Below are positions 1 through 8,916 of a stretch of 64,000 nucleotides of DNA, in pieces. The number at the start of each line of letters is the position of its first letter. Position 1 is the stretch's first letter. The notes beneath the pieces are model-generated. The model ran no database searches. It saw only the letters and a program-made list of their open reading frames with translations, and was not told the origin of the DNA. Origin of the DNA: JACMLD01 sp963705285 (GTDB taxonomy: Bacteria; Bacteroidota; Bacteroidia; Chitinophagales; Chitinophagaceae); NCBI GenBank assembly GCA_963705285.1, contig OY970066.1, forward strand, positions 806,001 through 870,000, in the 5' to 3' direction. Position numbers and translations under genes: made by a program.

Positions 1-194
1 TATCCGGGAAAGCTATTTATTTCCGCTCTTGCCGACATATCTGCTTCGGCTTGACTTTCAGCCGCTGTAGAGTTGCTGGCGGAATTTGAATCTTTTGAAC
101 CCGCAGAATCGGTCGTAGTCGCGTTGGTATCGGCGGCGTTATTACAAGAAATTACGAATAGAGCTGACAGTAATAAAACAAATAGCTTTTGCAT
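1..194 (-). CDS. Small Ser/Thr/Ala-rich lipoprotein, C-terminus cut by window edge
   Basis: The reading frame opens with ATG at 194-192 and runs off the left edge, so only the first 64 codons are visible. Residues 1-17 form a signal peptide (MQKLFVLLLSALFVISC) ending in a lipobox with the lipid-modified Cys17. The next 40 or so residues are a low-complexity linker rich in Asn, Thr, Ser, Ala and Asp, typical of surface or periplasmic lipoproteins in Bacteroidota. The functional domain lies outside the window, so nothing can be said about its role. Being exported and lipid-anchored is well supported by the sequence. Confidence 0.75.
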   Translation of the reverse strand, partial: MQKLFVLLLSALFVISCNNAADTNATTTDSAGSKDSNSASNSTAAESQAEADMSARAEINSFPG

Positions 195-631
195 GTGGTC
201 ATTTTTATTTTATAATAATATTCACTTACAAGCTGCGATCAGATTCCCTGTCAGATCACTATGAATGCTGACGAAGAAATTTATCATCTTTAAGACAAAA
301 TCAATCTGGGGATATGAATCTTGAAGAGGTTAACCAGGGTGGAGTGTAAGTTGCTTGACCAGGTTTATTAATCATTATTGTATCCAAACCTTCCCGTGAG
401 CAACCTGGTGAGGGGGCGCGCTGCTCATGCAATGTAAGCCGGCAATTCTATCTGTGTACCCGTATTTTCACGGTATTTACAGGGAGTAAACTGTTTGGCC
501 CGTATGTCTGCGTTTCGCAAGTAAAACGAAGGCATCCGGCTGGTAATCTATCACCAGCCTTCTTGAAGTGCGACCATGAAAACTTCCTTCGGCTCAATTA
601 CTTCAAAATAGCAGATTTCTTAGCCCCACAT
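195..631. other. Intergenic region with one hairpin
   Basis: No convincing reading frame is seen in these 437 bases; the frame starting near 563 is the antisense shadow of the lipoprotein gene that begins at 632. An inverted repeat (GGCTGGT at 538-544, ACCAGCC at 553-559) lies about 70 bases beyond the stop codon of the minus-strand lipoprotein gene. It may act as its transcription end, but there is no clear T-tract in that direction. Confidence 0.35.
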
Positions 632-1606
632 CTAATATTTCAAGTTAAAAACCATTGTGTCCTTGATAACCGTCCCTTTCAGATCTATTGTTTCCTTAGA
701 ATAGAAAATTTGCTTCCCTTGCTCGAAATGTCCATAGATGTAATATTTCATCTGCTGCAGGTCAGCTTTCTCAGCCTTTCCGTTGATGTCAGCCTGTACC
801 TGGAAATTACTTCCATCGCAAGTGTCCTTATAGAGAATCGAACTGGTAAAAAAGCAAAACGTTGCTCCACCAATTGGGGCACCAAGCTGGTCGACTGCAA
901 AAATGGTAATCCCGTTTTTTGTATTTTGAGCTTCGGACAAGTTCCGTTTCCTAAATACAACGGTATCTTCAATTTTTACGGTGTCCTTAAAGATGTAATC
1001 TGTAGCGTTAATTTTGACTGAACACTGGATATAATAGATCCCTTTCGACATGTCGATTTTATAGGCGTGCCCGTTTTCATCTGAAGTTAAAGGATAGTTT
1101 GCATTGTCACAATTACCGGATGAGTAGGCAGTAGGATTGGAAAATACGCAGACTTTAACGCCCTTTATGGCACCTCCGGATGGATCGGAAACATAATAAA
1201 ATAATCCATTTTGCTTTTTCAAAGCCAGTGAGGCATTCAAATGCAAAGTATCGACCGGCGCATTTGTTCTTGCTACCGCAGAGTAATAAATACCATTTAC
1301 CTTTTCCTCGTAATATATCCGGTACGGCTTATCCTTTTTCAGGTTTTGAAAAATGAAATAGCCCTGGTCGTCTGTCTTAACTGTCGTAAGATAATTAAGA
1401 GTATCTGATACATTCCCATAAGAAATATTAATCAATTTTGCGGCCTGCGGAACCGCAGTTACACGTTGGGCAATTGTGTCTGTTAAAAAAAGCCTGCCCC
1501 TTATATATTCTTTACCGGACAAATCTCCTTCAACACTATTTTTATTGCATGATAGAGAGATGAATACGATTGATACGAAATAATATATCCGTTTCATAGA
1601 AATCAT
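632..1606 (-). CDS. Lipoprotein with three carboxypeptidase-regulatory-like beta-sandwich repeats
   Basis: 324 residues. The signal peptide ends in a lipobox (VFISLSC, Cys20), so the protein should be lipid-anchored. The rest looks like three successive Ig-like/CarboxypepD-regulatory-type modules, at about residues 35-125, 130-220 and 230-324. Each has the pattern 'GGA.KGV.VCVF...DENGHA', that is, a gene-product-like beta-sandwich with a tracking 'T-D-x-x-G' turn (TDDQG, TSDENG, QADING). Modules 2 and 3 each contain a Cys pair in equivalent places (CVFS..CDNAN and CFFTS..CDGSN), which suggests internal duplication. The ATG overlaps the stop of the upstream 890-residue gene by 4 bases, so the two are translationally coupled. 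An alternative start lies at Met4. The specific function is unknown. Confidence 0.7.
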   Translation of the reverse strand: MISMKRIYYFVSIVFISLSCNKNSVEGDLSGKEYIRGRLFLTDTIAQRVTAVPQAAKLINISYGNVSDTLNYLTTVKTDDQGYFIFQNLKKDKPYRIYYEEKVNGIYYSAVARTNAPVDTLHLNASLALKKQNGLFYYVSDPSGGAIKGVKVCVFSNPTAYSSGNCDNANYPLTSDENGHAYKIDMSKGIYYIQCSVKINATDYIFKDTVKIEDTVVFRKRNLSEAQNTKNGITIFAVDQLGAPIGGATFCFFTSSILYKDTCDGSNFQVQADINGKAEKADLQQMKYYIYGHFEQGKQIFYSKETIDLKGTVIKDTMVFNLKY

Positions 1607-4275
1607 TTAAAAATACTGGAACTTAAAAATTTGACAAACGTTGCCGGATCAATATTGATAGCGGTAAATGTGCCATTGTAAACATATTTTGAATGCTGGT
1701 CACTAATCTGGCCGTTGAGAATTGAATAATCAGTGAACCGGTAAAAATGAAGGCCTGTACTGACCTTAACGCCGGTCCATATATCCGCAGCAACTCCCAC
1801 ATGGGGATTATAAAGCGGTTTTGGGAAACTTAGCCCAACCATAATGGAAAGTCTTGACTTTAATGCATCTCCACTCAACTTCCAAATAGGCCTGTCATCT
1901 TTAAGGATGATCTTTTTTAGGTGATAGTGCAGCGCAAGTAAAACCCGCACCTGTTCTTCGTCCGCTGCATTTGTGATTTTATTGTCAGCTACCGTCACTT
2001 CACTTCGCCTGAATGGGCCAAATACGTAAGCAAGGCCAAGACTATATGTCATTCGCTGACTTGGGGCAATAAAATAAGAATCAGTAACTTTAATTTCCTT
2101 TTTTGTCTCCGAGTTAGAAAGTGTTATCAAGTTGCTTTTTTCCACAGATTTTTTTTCCTCCCCGAACGTGTAAAATTCATTTCGGTATTTCGGGTTATCG
2201 GTATCAGGGTCTTTCGCGTCATATGATTTTGGAGGTAAAGTGAAAAATTCCGGACTGCTGATTAAATCAGATATTGCTATATATGTATCCAGCTGTTTTA
2301 AAATTACGCTTTTCTCAAAACTACGCATAACAGTAGCCATGCTCATTGAAATAGAATCAGCCTTAAACAATATAACACTTTTTACTTTGTTAAATTCTGC
2401 CCTGATGTCGGGATAGCTCTTATTCCGAAACACCTTTACCTTGAAATCCAATGCGTCAATTTTCCTCATGTAAAGACTGAACAAATAGTCGCAACTTTCA
2501 TTGTATTTGTAAAAGAGTCTTCTAATTTCAGGTAACAGGTTTTCCGTTACCGCTTTTCTCTTGTAATCGATCAGCGATACATTAAATTTGTCATCAAGGA
2601 GAGAAGATCGTATAAAATAGTCATTTACTTTTAATTTCGATTGACCGGCTCCAATTACAACTACGTCTTCAAGGACAGATCGGGATGGGATAAAGTTATC
2701 AGGATTACGGAAAGACAATAAGACATTGCTTAGAATGGCAGGTAACGGTCCTGCTTTTGAAAACAAGTCACTCACTCCATCCGCAGCTGTATTAAGTTGG
2801 GTAATTGCCTCAGACTGGTTGGGAGTTTCCGTGGATGATTCCTTGATTGAAAAAGACTCTTTATCAGAAATATTATGGATCACCGCAACAACCTGGTACT
2901 TCGTAGGAATAGTGGGGATATCTTTAGCCTTGCTACCCGCCAGCTTGGCGGACGCATCAAAATAGCGGAAAACAATGCTATCTTCTTGTTCCTTTCCAAT
3001 TGCAGGAAGTTTAAGCGTGGTAATAATGAATGCAATTTTTTGCGCTTTAGCCGCATTGCTTGTGTTATTATCTAACAAGGTTTTATTACGGGAGTCATAG
3101 CCAAAAACCTGTTTACCCATACCTTTTTGTTGTAACAGGCTATCATATGCGGCAAAATTTATTTTGGCATCGTTTAATTCCGGGGAAGATTTCATTAGTT
3201 TAAGTGCGCTTTCCCTGTACTCATCATACGCATTCGCCTTTGAGATATCATAACCTTTCAAAAAATACAAAAACTGTCTATCGGTAAATGCCAGAGGATT
3301 AATCGTAATATTTCCTTTTAAAGTCCACATCCACTGGATAAGCCAGTTTTGCAACCAGCCTTTTTTCAACTCACCCAAAAAATTAACAGCAAATGGGTCA
3401 TTGCTTTCGGCTGGTGGCAAAGAAAATAATTTCGGGCCCATTTCGAATAAACTCGCAGCCTCCTCGTACTTGCTTATTAATGACCCGTCACAAATATATT
3501 TGGCCGGTTCAAGTTCCACTTGTCTTCGAATGTCAAGAAAAGTCTCTTTGAGGCGATTAAATTTTAAAGCATGCGCGTAAAACACGCCGGGTTTTAATTT
3601 GTCCAATTCATTCGCAACCTTTTTTCGGCTCTCCGTAAACAAGGCTTTGTAAAAGTTTTTCTCAAGGTCTTCCACAAAAACATCAATTTGCAGCGTGTCG
3701 GTCGCGGAAACATTCTGTACAGTAAAACTAATATCCGAGTCAAACGGACCAGTGTGACTGGCTTTCTCAATGCTCGAAGTTACCGTGAAGTTGTCCCCGA
3801 AAAGATTATCAAGTAAAAATTTTTTACTGATAAACATAGGAAAATCAGACGCACTCGAGGTAAGAGCAGATTTGGGGTCTTTTGCCTTTAGTATGTCAGA
3901 TAATTCAATTATTTGGTCTTTAATTGATTTGACAGCAGCTTCTCCCCACAGATATGCATATAGGGAAGAATATTGGTAATCTGATGTGTTCTCTAGTTTA
4001 TAATATGTGCTGTCCAGTTTGTCAATGATAGCCGCGATTAATTTTTTATGTTTCGAAGATGGAGCAGCTACTGTAATCGTCAAGTCGTATTTGCACCCTT
4101 TTAATATAGCCGAACCCGGCAGGATTATCACCTTGCCGCTTTCGTCAAACTTGATATCAACTTTCCCGGCAGAGATGATCGGGCCATTAATTTGAGCGTA
4201 AGATTTGATGGTGGACAAAACGCTGATCGACAAAATCACAACTGTCAGAAGCCTTTGAAGCAAGTGCCGTGTCAT
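1603..4275 (-). CDS. Exported protein of unknown function, 890 aa
   Basis: A clear Sec signal peptide (residues 1-28, ending SYAQ) is followed by a beta-rich N-terminal part (about 29-200) and a long mostly helical middle (about 200-720). The last 150 residues have alternating hydrophobic and aromatic stretches (YSLGLAYVFGPF, LSIMVGLSFPKPLYNPHVGVAADIWTG) that could be a small outer-membrane beta structure. No family was recognised. It is the first gene of a two-gene operon with the coupled lipoprotein gene downstream (4-base overlap), so the two products probably act together at the cell envelope. The ATG at 4275 gives a proper signal peptide directly, which supports the start. Confidence 0.65.
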   Translation of the reverse strand: MTRHLLQRLLTVVILSISVLSTIKSYAQINGPIISAGKVDIKFDESGKVIILPGSAILKGCKYDLTITVAAPSSKHKKLIAAIIDKLDSTYYKLENTSDYQYSSLYAYLWGEAAVKSIKDQIIELSDILKAKDPKSALTSSASDFPMFISKKFLLDNLFGDNFTVTSSIEKASHTGPFDSDISFTVQNVSATDTLQIDVFVEDLEKNFYKALFTESRKKVANELDKLKPGVFYAHALKFNRLKETFLDIRRQVELEPAKYICDGSLISKYEEAASLFEMGPKLFSLPPAESNDPFAVNFLGELKKGWLQNWLIQWMWTLKGNITINPLAFTDRQFLYFLKGYDISKANAYDEYRESALKLMKSSPELNDAKINFAAYDSLLQQKGMGKQVFGYDSRNKTLLDNNTSNAAKAQKIAFIITTLKLPAIGKEQEDSIVFRYFDASAKLAGSKAKDIPTIPTKYQVVAVIHNISDKESFSIKESSTETPNQSEAITQLNTAADGVSDLFSKAGPLPAILSNVLLSFRNPDNFIPSRSVLEDVVVIGAGQSKLKVNDYFIRSSLLDDKFNVSLIDYKRKAVTENLLPEIRRLFYKYNESCDYLFSLYMRKIDALDFKVKVFRNKSYPDIRAEFNKVKSVILFKADSISMSMATVMRSFEKSVILKQLDTYIAISDLISSPEFFTLPPKSYDAKDPDTDNPKYRNEFYTFGEEKKSVEKSNLITLSNSETKKEIKVTDSYFIAPSQRMTYSLGLAYVFGPFRRSEVTVADNKITNAADEEQVRVLLALHYHLKKIILKDDRPIWKLSGDALKSRLSIMVGLSFPKPLYNPHVGVAADIWTGVKVSTGLHFYRFTDYSILNGQISDQHSKYVYNGTFTAINIDPATFVKFLSSSIFK

Positions 4276-4510
4276 TTGTTAAGGTTTAAGGTCAATTAAA
4301 TAAACCGGGGGATTAAAAAGGCTGCTTTCTTGGGTGGGAAAATTTGCTGCAAACTCAGAATTGCTACAACAGGATACAATAATACGTAAATACTAATACC
4401 ACAAATACCGTGGAAATACTGTTTTTTTCTTTACCCGGATTATTTAGTCCAATTATTCAGTGTAAGACTCACTGCAGCGTTTAATACGTTTGCCCGCTGA
4501 TTCAGGGCCA

Positions 4511-5111
4511 TTATGATTGTCGAATCATCCTTACCATCCCCGGCCTGTACCCAAAAAAACGCAAGAAGGCATACGAAAAATTACTCGGGTCAGGATATCC
4601 CACCATTTCACAAATAACACGCAGCGGTGCATCGGTTTGTTGAAGTTGTTCCCGCGCATAAAGAAAGATTGTAAATATAATTATGCTGCATTTTGCTTTT
4701 AATCAAGGCTTCCAGTTGGTTAACCGTCATATCAATAAACCCTGCCGCTTCCATACTACCGGTCTTTTTGTCGACCAAATAGCGCAATTTCGCGTCTTCA
4801 ACTAACAACGTTAAATCATCCAGGCTGAAAACCTCTTTACTGACCGCATTAATCGAAAAAAGAGAATCGCTTTCAAATCCCTTAAATATCTCCCGCTCTA
4901 TTTTATAGGAGAGAAAAATGTCATAGTAGATTGTTTCAACTCCCCTGAATGCATAACCGTATTCTTCGAAAGGATAACCCGTGTGATTGACGTCTTCACT
5001 GTCCTCTGTACTGGCAATCATGATATGCTTATGTTTTAGTAAATAGCGGACGAGCATGGTTGAAATACATGTTTTTCCGAAACTTGCATAACTTAAATCG
5101 AAATAACCCAC
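4511..5111 (-). pseudogene. Broken gene ending in an AraC-type HTH tail, out of frame with the upstream ORF
   Basis: A 167-codon minus-strand frame (GTG at 5111, stop at 4608) loses sense after residue ~147 (HNYIYNLS). From 4669 down to a stop at 4511-4513 a second frame encodes an unmistakable AraC/XylS C-terminal helix-turn-helix: residues LYAREQLQQT, then VICEMVGYPDPSNFSYAF, then RFFGYRPG. The switch falls in a short T-rich run (AATCTTTCTTTAT), and removing one T restores one continuous frame. Two readings are possible: a single AraC-like regulator killed by a +1 insertion, or a deletion that joined an unrelated protein to an AraC tail. The N-terminal part was not recognised. The region next to the mobilization module is rich in similar debris. 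Confidence 0.6.
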
Positions 5112-5129
5112 ATAAGGTTGATTACATCG

Positions 5130-5570
5130 ATGAATATGTATGAATATTCGGAAAACAATAATATCGAAATGGGAATCGGCATTGGCCTGGAAACGGACCC
5201 AGTGGTTTTTTCTAAAGCACTCTCAGAATACAATCATATTTTGGAAAACTCCGTAGCTGAACGACGGCTTTCCTTTACCAATGGGTTTACGGATAACTTA
5301 AGGGCCATCCCTACTAAGCCAGCCATTCTAGCCGCAAACGACGGCTATTGCATTCATTGTACCGCAGCCATAGATTTCAATCCTAATAAGCCATATTGTG
5401 ATAAATGTTTTAACACCTGGAACCGGTATGGCAATGCTGATTACGAAGAAAATACTTGCCATGGCTGTGGTCAGGATCATGAATACATCAGCATGAATAT
5501 CCCCCAATGCTCAAAATGTTATAAAGCCTGGAAAAAAGGCGAAAGAGCGGGCCGGCGTAAAACGGGTTAA
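5130..5570 (+). CDS. Small protein with paired zinc ribbons (four CxxC)
   Basis: 146 residues from ATG 5130; TTG 5118 is an alternative start. The N-terminal 70 residues are unremarkable. The C-terminal half has four CxxC pairs at about 74/77, 90/93, 110/113 and 127/130, with Trp and Tyr after the second and fourth pairs (CFNTWNRYG, CYKAWKKG). This fits two consecutive four-cysteine zinc ribbons. From memory, similar double-ribbon tails end phospholipase-D-like proteins in Bacteroidota, so this may be a stand-alone tail or remnant of such a protein. It sits 17 bases upstream of an Mrr-like nuclease gene on the same strand, so co-transcription is likely. The role, perhaps nucleic-acid binding, is inferred. 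Confidence 0.6.
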   Translation: MNMYEYSENNNIEMGIGIGLETDPVVFSKALSEYNHILENSVAERRLSFTNGFTDNLRAIPTKPAILAANDGYCIHCTAAIDFNPNKPYCDKCFNTWNRYGNADYEENTCHGCGQDHEYISMNIPQCSKCYKAWKKGERAGRRKTG

Positions 5571-5587
5571 GTGTTATATTACGTACT

Positions 5588-6316
5588 ATGCAATCCCGAC
5601 GAATTTATTTAGATGCGCCCGCCGACTGGAAGCAATTGCAGGCTTTCACTGCTGCAATACTAAGCGACTGCGGCTTTCATACAAGTGTAGAGAGAACAAT
5701 ACCGCTTGTCCGTGGAAATGCTGAAATTGATGTATACGCAGAGAAAAAAGCGGCAGTTGAATCAAAAGTTATATGTGAATGTAAACATTGGGCTTCTCCA
5801 GTTCCACAAACAGTTGTGCATTCTTTTAGAACCATTGTCAATGATTCAGGAGCGAATCATGGTTTTATTATCTCGAAAGCGGGCTTTCAAAAAGGAGCTT
5901 ATGAAGCAATAGAAAAAACCAATGTTTCATTACTGAACTGGAATGAATTCCAGGAAAAATTTACAATGGAATGGCTTTCCCAAATAATTGAACGAAACTA
6001 TAAGGCAAGCCGGGAAATATTTACTTTAAGCCACAAGCTCTTCGACAACATTCACAACGGAACACTGCAACTCAATGAAGAAGAAATGAATACTATCTAC
6101 GAAAAAAGAGAGTCTGATTTCCATTTCTATGCCTTTAAAGAACATTACATAGAATTAGACACTGTAGAAATTTCACGCGGCTTGGTAGATATGTGTATTA
6201 ACGGTTTTGAGCGGCAATCAGGTTTAAGCTTTACTTGTTATCGGGAATATTTTGACGCCATTTTTCTAACATCTAACCAAATTATTGCAGAATGGAAGAC
6301 AATGCTCACCCACTAA
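5588..6316 (+). CDS. Mrr-like restriction endonuclease family protein (PD-(D/E)xK)
   Basis: 242 residues. The N-terminal 125 residues have the Mrr_cat/type IV restriction endonuclease pattern. There is an N-terminal helix (WKQLQAFTAAILSDCGF), then G-N-A-E-I-D at about 43-48 supplying the catalytic Asp, then CECKHW with Glu-x-Lys at about 64-66. A strand with GFIISKAGF follows, as is usual for these enzymes. The C-terminal 120 residues are helical with no recognised domain. Enzymes with this fold cut DNA, often modified DNA. There is no methyltransferase or specificity gene beside it, so a stand-alone type IV or orphan nuclease is most likely. ATG 5588 is 17 bases after the zinc-ribbon gene. 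Confidence 0.72.
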   Translation: MQSRRIYLDAPADWKQLQAFTAAILSDCGFHTSVERTIPLVRGNAEIDVYAEKKAAVESKVICECKHWASPVPQTVVHSFRTIVNDSGANHGFIISKAGFQKGAYEAIEKTNVSLLNWNEFQEKFTMEWLSQIIERNYKASREIFTLSHKLFDNIHNGTLQLNEEEMNTIYEKRESDFHFYAFKEHYIELDTVEISRGLVDMCINGFERQSGLSFTCYREYFDAIFLTSNQIIAEWKTMLTH

Positions 6317-6393
6317 TTACCGGGCTGCGGACCAGTTAGATATTCCCTGGCAAATTTCTCATTAAACCTTCTATAGATTCGATGTAACGTAAA

Positions 6394-6615
6394 TTAAATT
6401 TTAACACGAGAAGGGTTTTGCCCCCTATTTAATCCATCCCTTTTTTTCCCTAGTTCGCTTAAATTTTTTTCAATTTCAAGCTCTTCGCCGGTTAGAATAA
6501 TTCCCTGGTCTTTAATAGCCGGAAATCGTGTTAAAGACGATGTGCTTCCTAAAATGTAGTCATCCGCACCTTCTAATTGCTCAGTATTGGAAATTGATGG
6601 GTTAATTGATTGATA
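6394..6615 (-). pseudogene. Gene fragment: 73-codon C-terminal reading frame with no start
   Basis: On the minus strand an open frame between an in-frame stop at 6616-6618 and the stop at 6394-6396 reads like a genuine protein end. It has balanced composition, an acidic/hydrophobic helix (GEELEIEKNLSELGKKR) and a basic tail (NPSRVKI). There is no ATG, GTG or TTG positioned to make a full protein. It is best explained as the 3' end of a gene whose remainder was deleted when the mobilization element or nearby genes rearranged. I do not recognise the family. Confidence 0.4.
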
Positions 6616-6697
6616 TTATTCACCAGGACAAATCTGGCAGAAATTTGATATACTATACCCGACCAAATTTCATAAAAAGCTCAATTGGGCATAGATT

Positions 6698-6985
6698 TTA
6701 GCTTATTCCGGAATCACTAAAATACCTGTCAACTTCCTCTATAGGTACATAAATCTTACGGCACTTTTTAATGACCTTGATTTTCCCAAATTTTACCAGT
6801 TCATCAAACTTGGTCCGGCGGATGCGCACCGCTGCCATAAACTCTATGGCCGTTATATGTTTGACAGCTGTTGTTCCTTTTCCATTTAGATCCTTTAGCT
6901 GTTGCTGGATATCCTGCAAACTCGTTTTTAGCAGATTCAATTCGGTTTCAGGAATCATCACCAATACCGCTCCCTGCAAATTCAT
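6698..6985 (-). CDS. Excisionase/HTH_17-type DNA-binding protein
   Basis: 95 residues. A coiled-coil-like N-terminus (about 11-35, LNLLKTSLQDIQQQLKDL) precedes a MerR-like winged HTH (about 42-92). The HTH has ITAIEFMAAVRIRRTKFDEL, then a wing (KIKVIKKCRKIYVP), then IEEVDRYF, which is the classic excisionase/HTH_17 layout. Such proteins commonly accompany integrative and mobilizable elements in Bacteroidota, where they direct excision or regulate transfer genes. ATG 6985 or ATG 6958 (Met10) could be the start; family members usually begin close to Met10. It is the last gene of the minus-strand mobilization module. Confidence 0.75.
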   Translation of the reverse strand: MNLQGAVLVMIPETELNLLKTSLQDIQQQLKDLNGKGTTAVKHITAIEFMAAVRIRRTKFDELVKFGKIKVIKKCRKIYVPIEEVDRYFSDSGIS

Positions 6986-7136
6986 ACACTCATTTTTTAA
7001 AATTATAAAAATCGTTACTCTTATTAACGTGTAAATATGAAAGATAATTAGATCAATTATTCACAGCTGTTCACAGGTGTCAAAATTCAATAATTCTTTA
7101 CAGTAACATTTTTTAAACCAATCAGTGTTTTAACTG

Positions 7137-7508
7137 TCACGCTTTGCGTATCGCGAACCAGAATAAATACGTTAGGAATATTGTCGCCACCAAAAGATAA
7201 ACCGCCCATTTTTTTGCGTCTGATTCCATAAAAACGCGCAGGTTGTTCGATGGTGGCTTTTGCATTAGGATATCCAAACTAAGTTTGAGATGAGCAAAAT
7301 TCCTTTCAATACTTTGCTGAATGGGCTTTAAATCCATTGGTGGAGTTACAGATTGTTGCTTTTTTATGACATCCTCAACATCCTCTATTTTAACTTTTAA
7401 TTGCTGCATGGCCATCGTTGTTTCGGCCTGCGAACGGATCATTTCTTTTTGCTCTTCCAGCAATTCAGTTAGTACTGCTAATATTTGCTCATTATCCATT
7501 TCACACAA
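7137..7508 (-). CDS. Coiled-coil protein with C-terminal membrane anchor, mobilization-associated
   Basis: 123 residues. The first ~90 are heptad-rich and charged (ILAVLTELLEEQKEMIRSQAE and onward). One transmembrane helix lies near the C-terminus (about 102-119, WAVYLLVATIFLTYLFWF) before a short basic end, as in a tail-anchored protein. It starts 23 bases after the relaxase stop and on the same strand, so it belongs to the mob operon. Small membrane proteins at this position occur in other Bacteroidota mobilizable elements, but no biochemical role is known to me. Met4 is a possible start. Confidence 0.6.
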   Translation of the reverse strand: MCEMDNEQILAVLTELLEEQKEMIRSQAETTMAMQQLKVKIEDVEDVIKKQQSVTPPMDLKPIQQSIERNFAHLKLSLDILMQKPPSNNLRVFMESDAKKWAVYLLVATIFLTYLFWFAIRKA

Positions 7509-7531
7509 GTTTTTATTTTTAAAAAAAGGAT

Positions 7532-8497
7532 TTATAAATGCTGGCTTCTCCGTTTTTTTCGACGTCTTCTTTCTTCCTTCAGTAAGGTCGGGTTAATGTC
7601 TTCAACAAATTCATCGGATGGTTTTAAAAGAATTTCAATCATGGATTGGCTACCCTTCTGATGATGTTTTTCCAATTCGGACTGCAGTGGTTTTATCTGC
7701 TGTCTTTCATACCTGAATCTGTTATTTATTGACTCCTCTTTTTGAGAAATATGAACCTGATGTCGCTGAGCTAAAATCTTTTCAATTGTAACCAGTGAAT
7801 AACCCACCTCGCTGCCCTTGGTATACACTTTTTGTTGATCCCGGAAGGCGATGCCCCGCATTTTGATAACCTCATATTTCAGGGCCTTCATTTTCTGCTC
7901 AAACTGCTCATAGTTTTTGGAACCCGCCAGGCTTATTTTGATATTAGTTTTCAGCTTTTCTTTTCGCTCGTCAAGGCGCTGATACTGCCTCAATTCTTTT
8001 GGTAAAAATGCATTCGGACTAAGCACTTGTTTCAGCTCGTATTTTAGTTCCTGTTTCCGGCACAGCCTGGCTATTTTCTGGTAGTTGTTGCTGTCGCTTA
8101 CCGTCTTCCCATCATAGCCAACCCGGTTGGCTACTATATGGATATGCGGGTGTTCAGTGTCTTTGTGAAAAACGGCTACGTACTGGTTGTTTTCAAAGCC
8201 TAAATCATGTGCGCAGTCCTGGGCCATTTCAGCAAGTTTATGCGTCGGTAAGTTTTCTCCTTTTCCCAGGCTTAATGTAACATGCAAAACCGGCTTTGCC
8301 AGCTTGGGGTTAAGCCGCCTTACTTCGTTGAATTGCTGGATCAATTCCTTATCATTTCCAAAACACTGGTTGTATAAAATAACCTCGGCCCGATCTTTCA
8401 TCACCAGTTGATTTTTCTTTTCATCAGCAACCTTGTCGTGGAGGCAATATTGCAGGCATCCACGGAACGATTTTCCAGTTACAATTTTTCCAATCAT
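7532..8497 (-). CDS. Relaxase / mobilization nuclease (MobA/VirD2 family)
   Basis: 321 residues. The N-terminal relaxase domain (about 1-200) contains the motif I tyrosine in LQYCLH (Tyr17), motif II-like VLHVTLS (His72), and the metal-binding triad HPHIH (His116, His118, His120) in a context ending IVANRVGYDGK. It nicks the transfer origin and stays covalently bound to the strand that is mobilized. The C-terminal third is basic and helical and ends in an Arg/Lys-rich tail. The ATG overlaps the stop of the MobC-like gene by 4 bases (8494-8497). No type IV secretion or coupling-protein gene is visible, so transfer would need a helper conjugative element. Confidence 0.92.
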   Translation of the reverse strand: MIGKIVTGKSFRGCLQYCLHDKVADEKKNQLVMKDRAEVILYNQCFGNDKELIQQFNEVRRLNPKLAKPVLHVTLSLGKGENLPTHKLAEMAQDCAHDLGFENNQYVAVFHKDTEHPHIHIVANRVGYDGKTVSDSNNYQKIARLCRKQELKYELKQVLSPNAFLPKELRQYQRLDERKEKLKTNIKISLAGSKNYEQFEQKMKALKYEVIKMRGIAFRDQQKVYTKGSEVGYSLVTIEKILAQRHQVHISQKEESINNRFRYERQQIKPLQSELEKHHQKGSQSMIEILLKPSDEFVEDINPTLLKEERRRRKKRRSQHL

Positions 8498-8880
8498 AGC
8501 AGGCGTTTTTTAATGTCAATTGCCAGCTGTTTCACCTGCGCTGACAGCTCATTTAAATCAGCTCTTTCCAGGGCGTTCAGCACATCCATCCGGTTCCTTT
8601 TTTTGGCAACCTGGTTCAGGTTGGCGGCAAGGTGATTTAGTGTGCCGGTAAAAAATAAAACTTCTTTTGGAAGAGTTTTCAATTTGCTGACAGCTTGTCC
8701 TTTTAGACCGACTTCCCGCAGGTATTCTGATAAGGATAAGCCGACTATTTTCGCCTTCTGCCGGAGCACTGACTTTTCAACCAGGGAGCATTTGATACCT
8801 ATGAAAGCATCCTGTTTTATGTTCTTCTTTGGCCGGCCACCTTTGTTTCGTTCGACCGTTGTAATTACTTCATTCATCAC
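8494..8880 (-). CDS. MobC-like relaxosome accessory protein
   Basis: 128 residues. The basic N-terminus carries the 'KGGRPKK' signature, followed by a ribbon-helix-helix-like region (IGIKCSLVEKSVLRQKAKIVGLS, LSEYLREVGL). After that come an amphipathic helix and the family hallmark NHLAANLNQVAKK near residue 85. These are features of plasmid mobilization relaxosome MobC proteins, which bind oriT and help the relaxase load. It is translationally coupled to the relaxase gene by a 4-base overlap. The 104 bases upstream, before the primase gene, contain two palindromes that are good candidates for its binding sites. Confidence 0.85.
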   Translation of the reverse strand: MMNEVITTVERNKGGRPKKNIKQDAFIGIKCSLVEKSVLRQKAKIVGLSLSEYLREVGLKGQAVSKLKTLPKEVLFFTGTLNHLAANLNQVAKKRNRMDVLNALERADLNELSAQVKQLAIDIKKRLL

Positions 8881-8916
8881 TTTGCATTTTCACGTTATTG
8901 CCAACTCATCCGCAGA

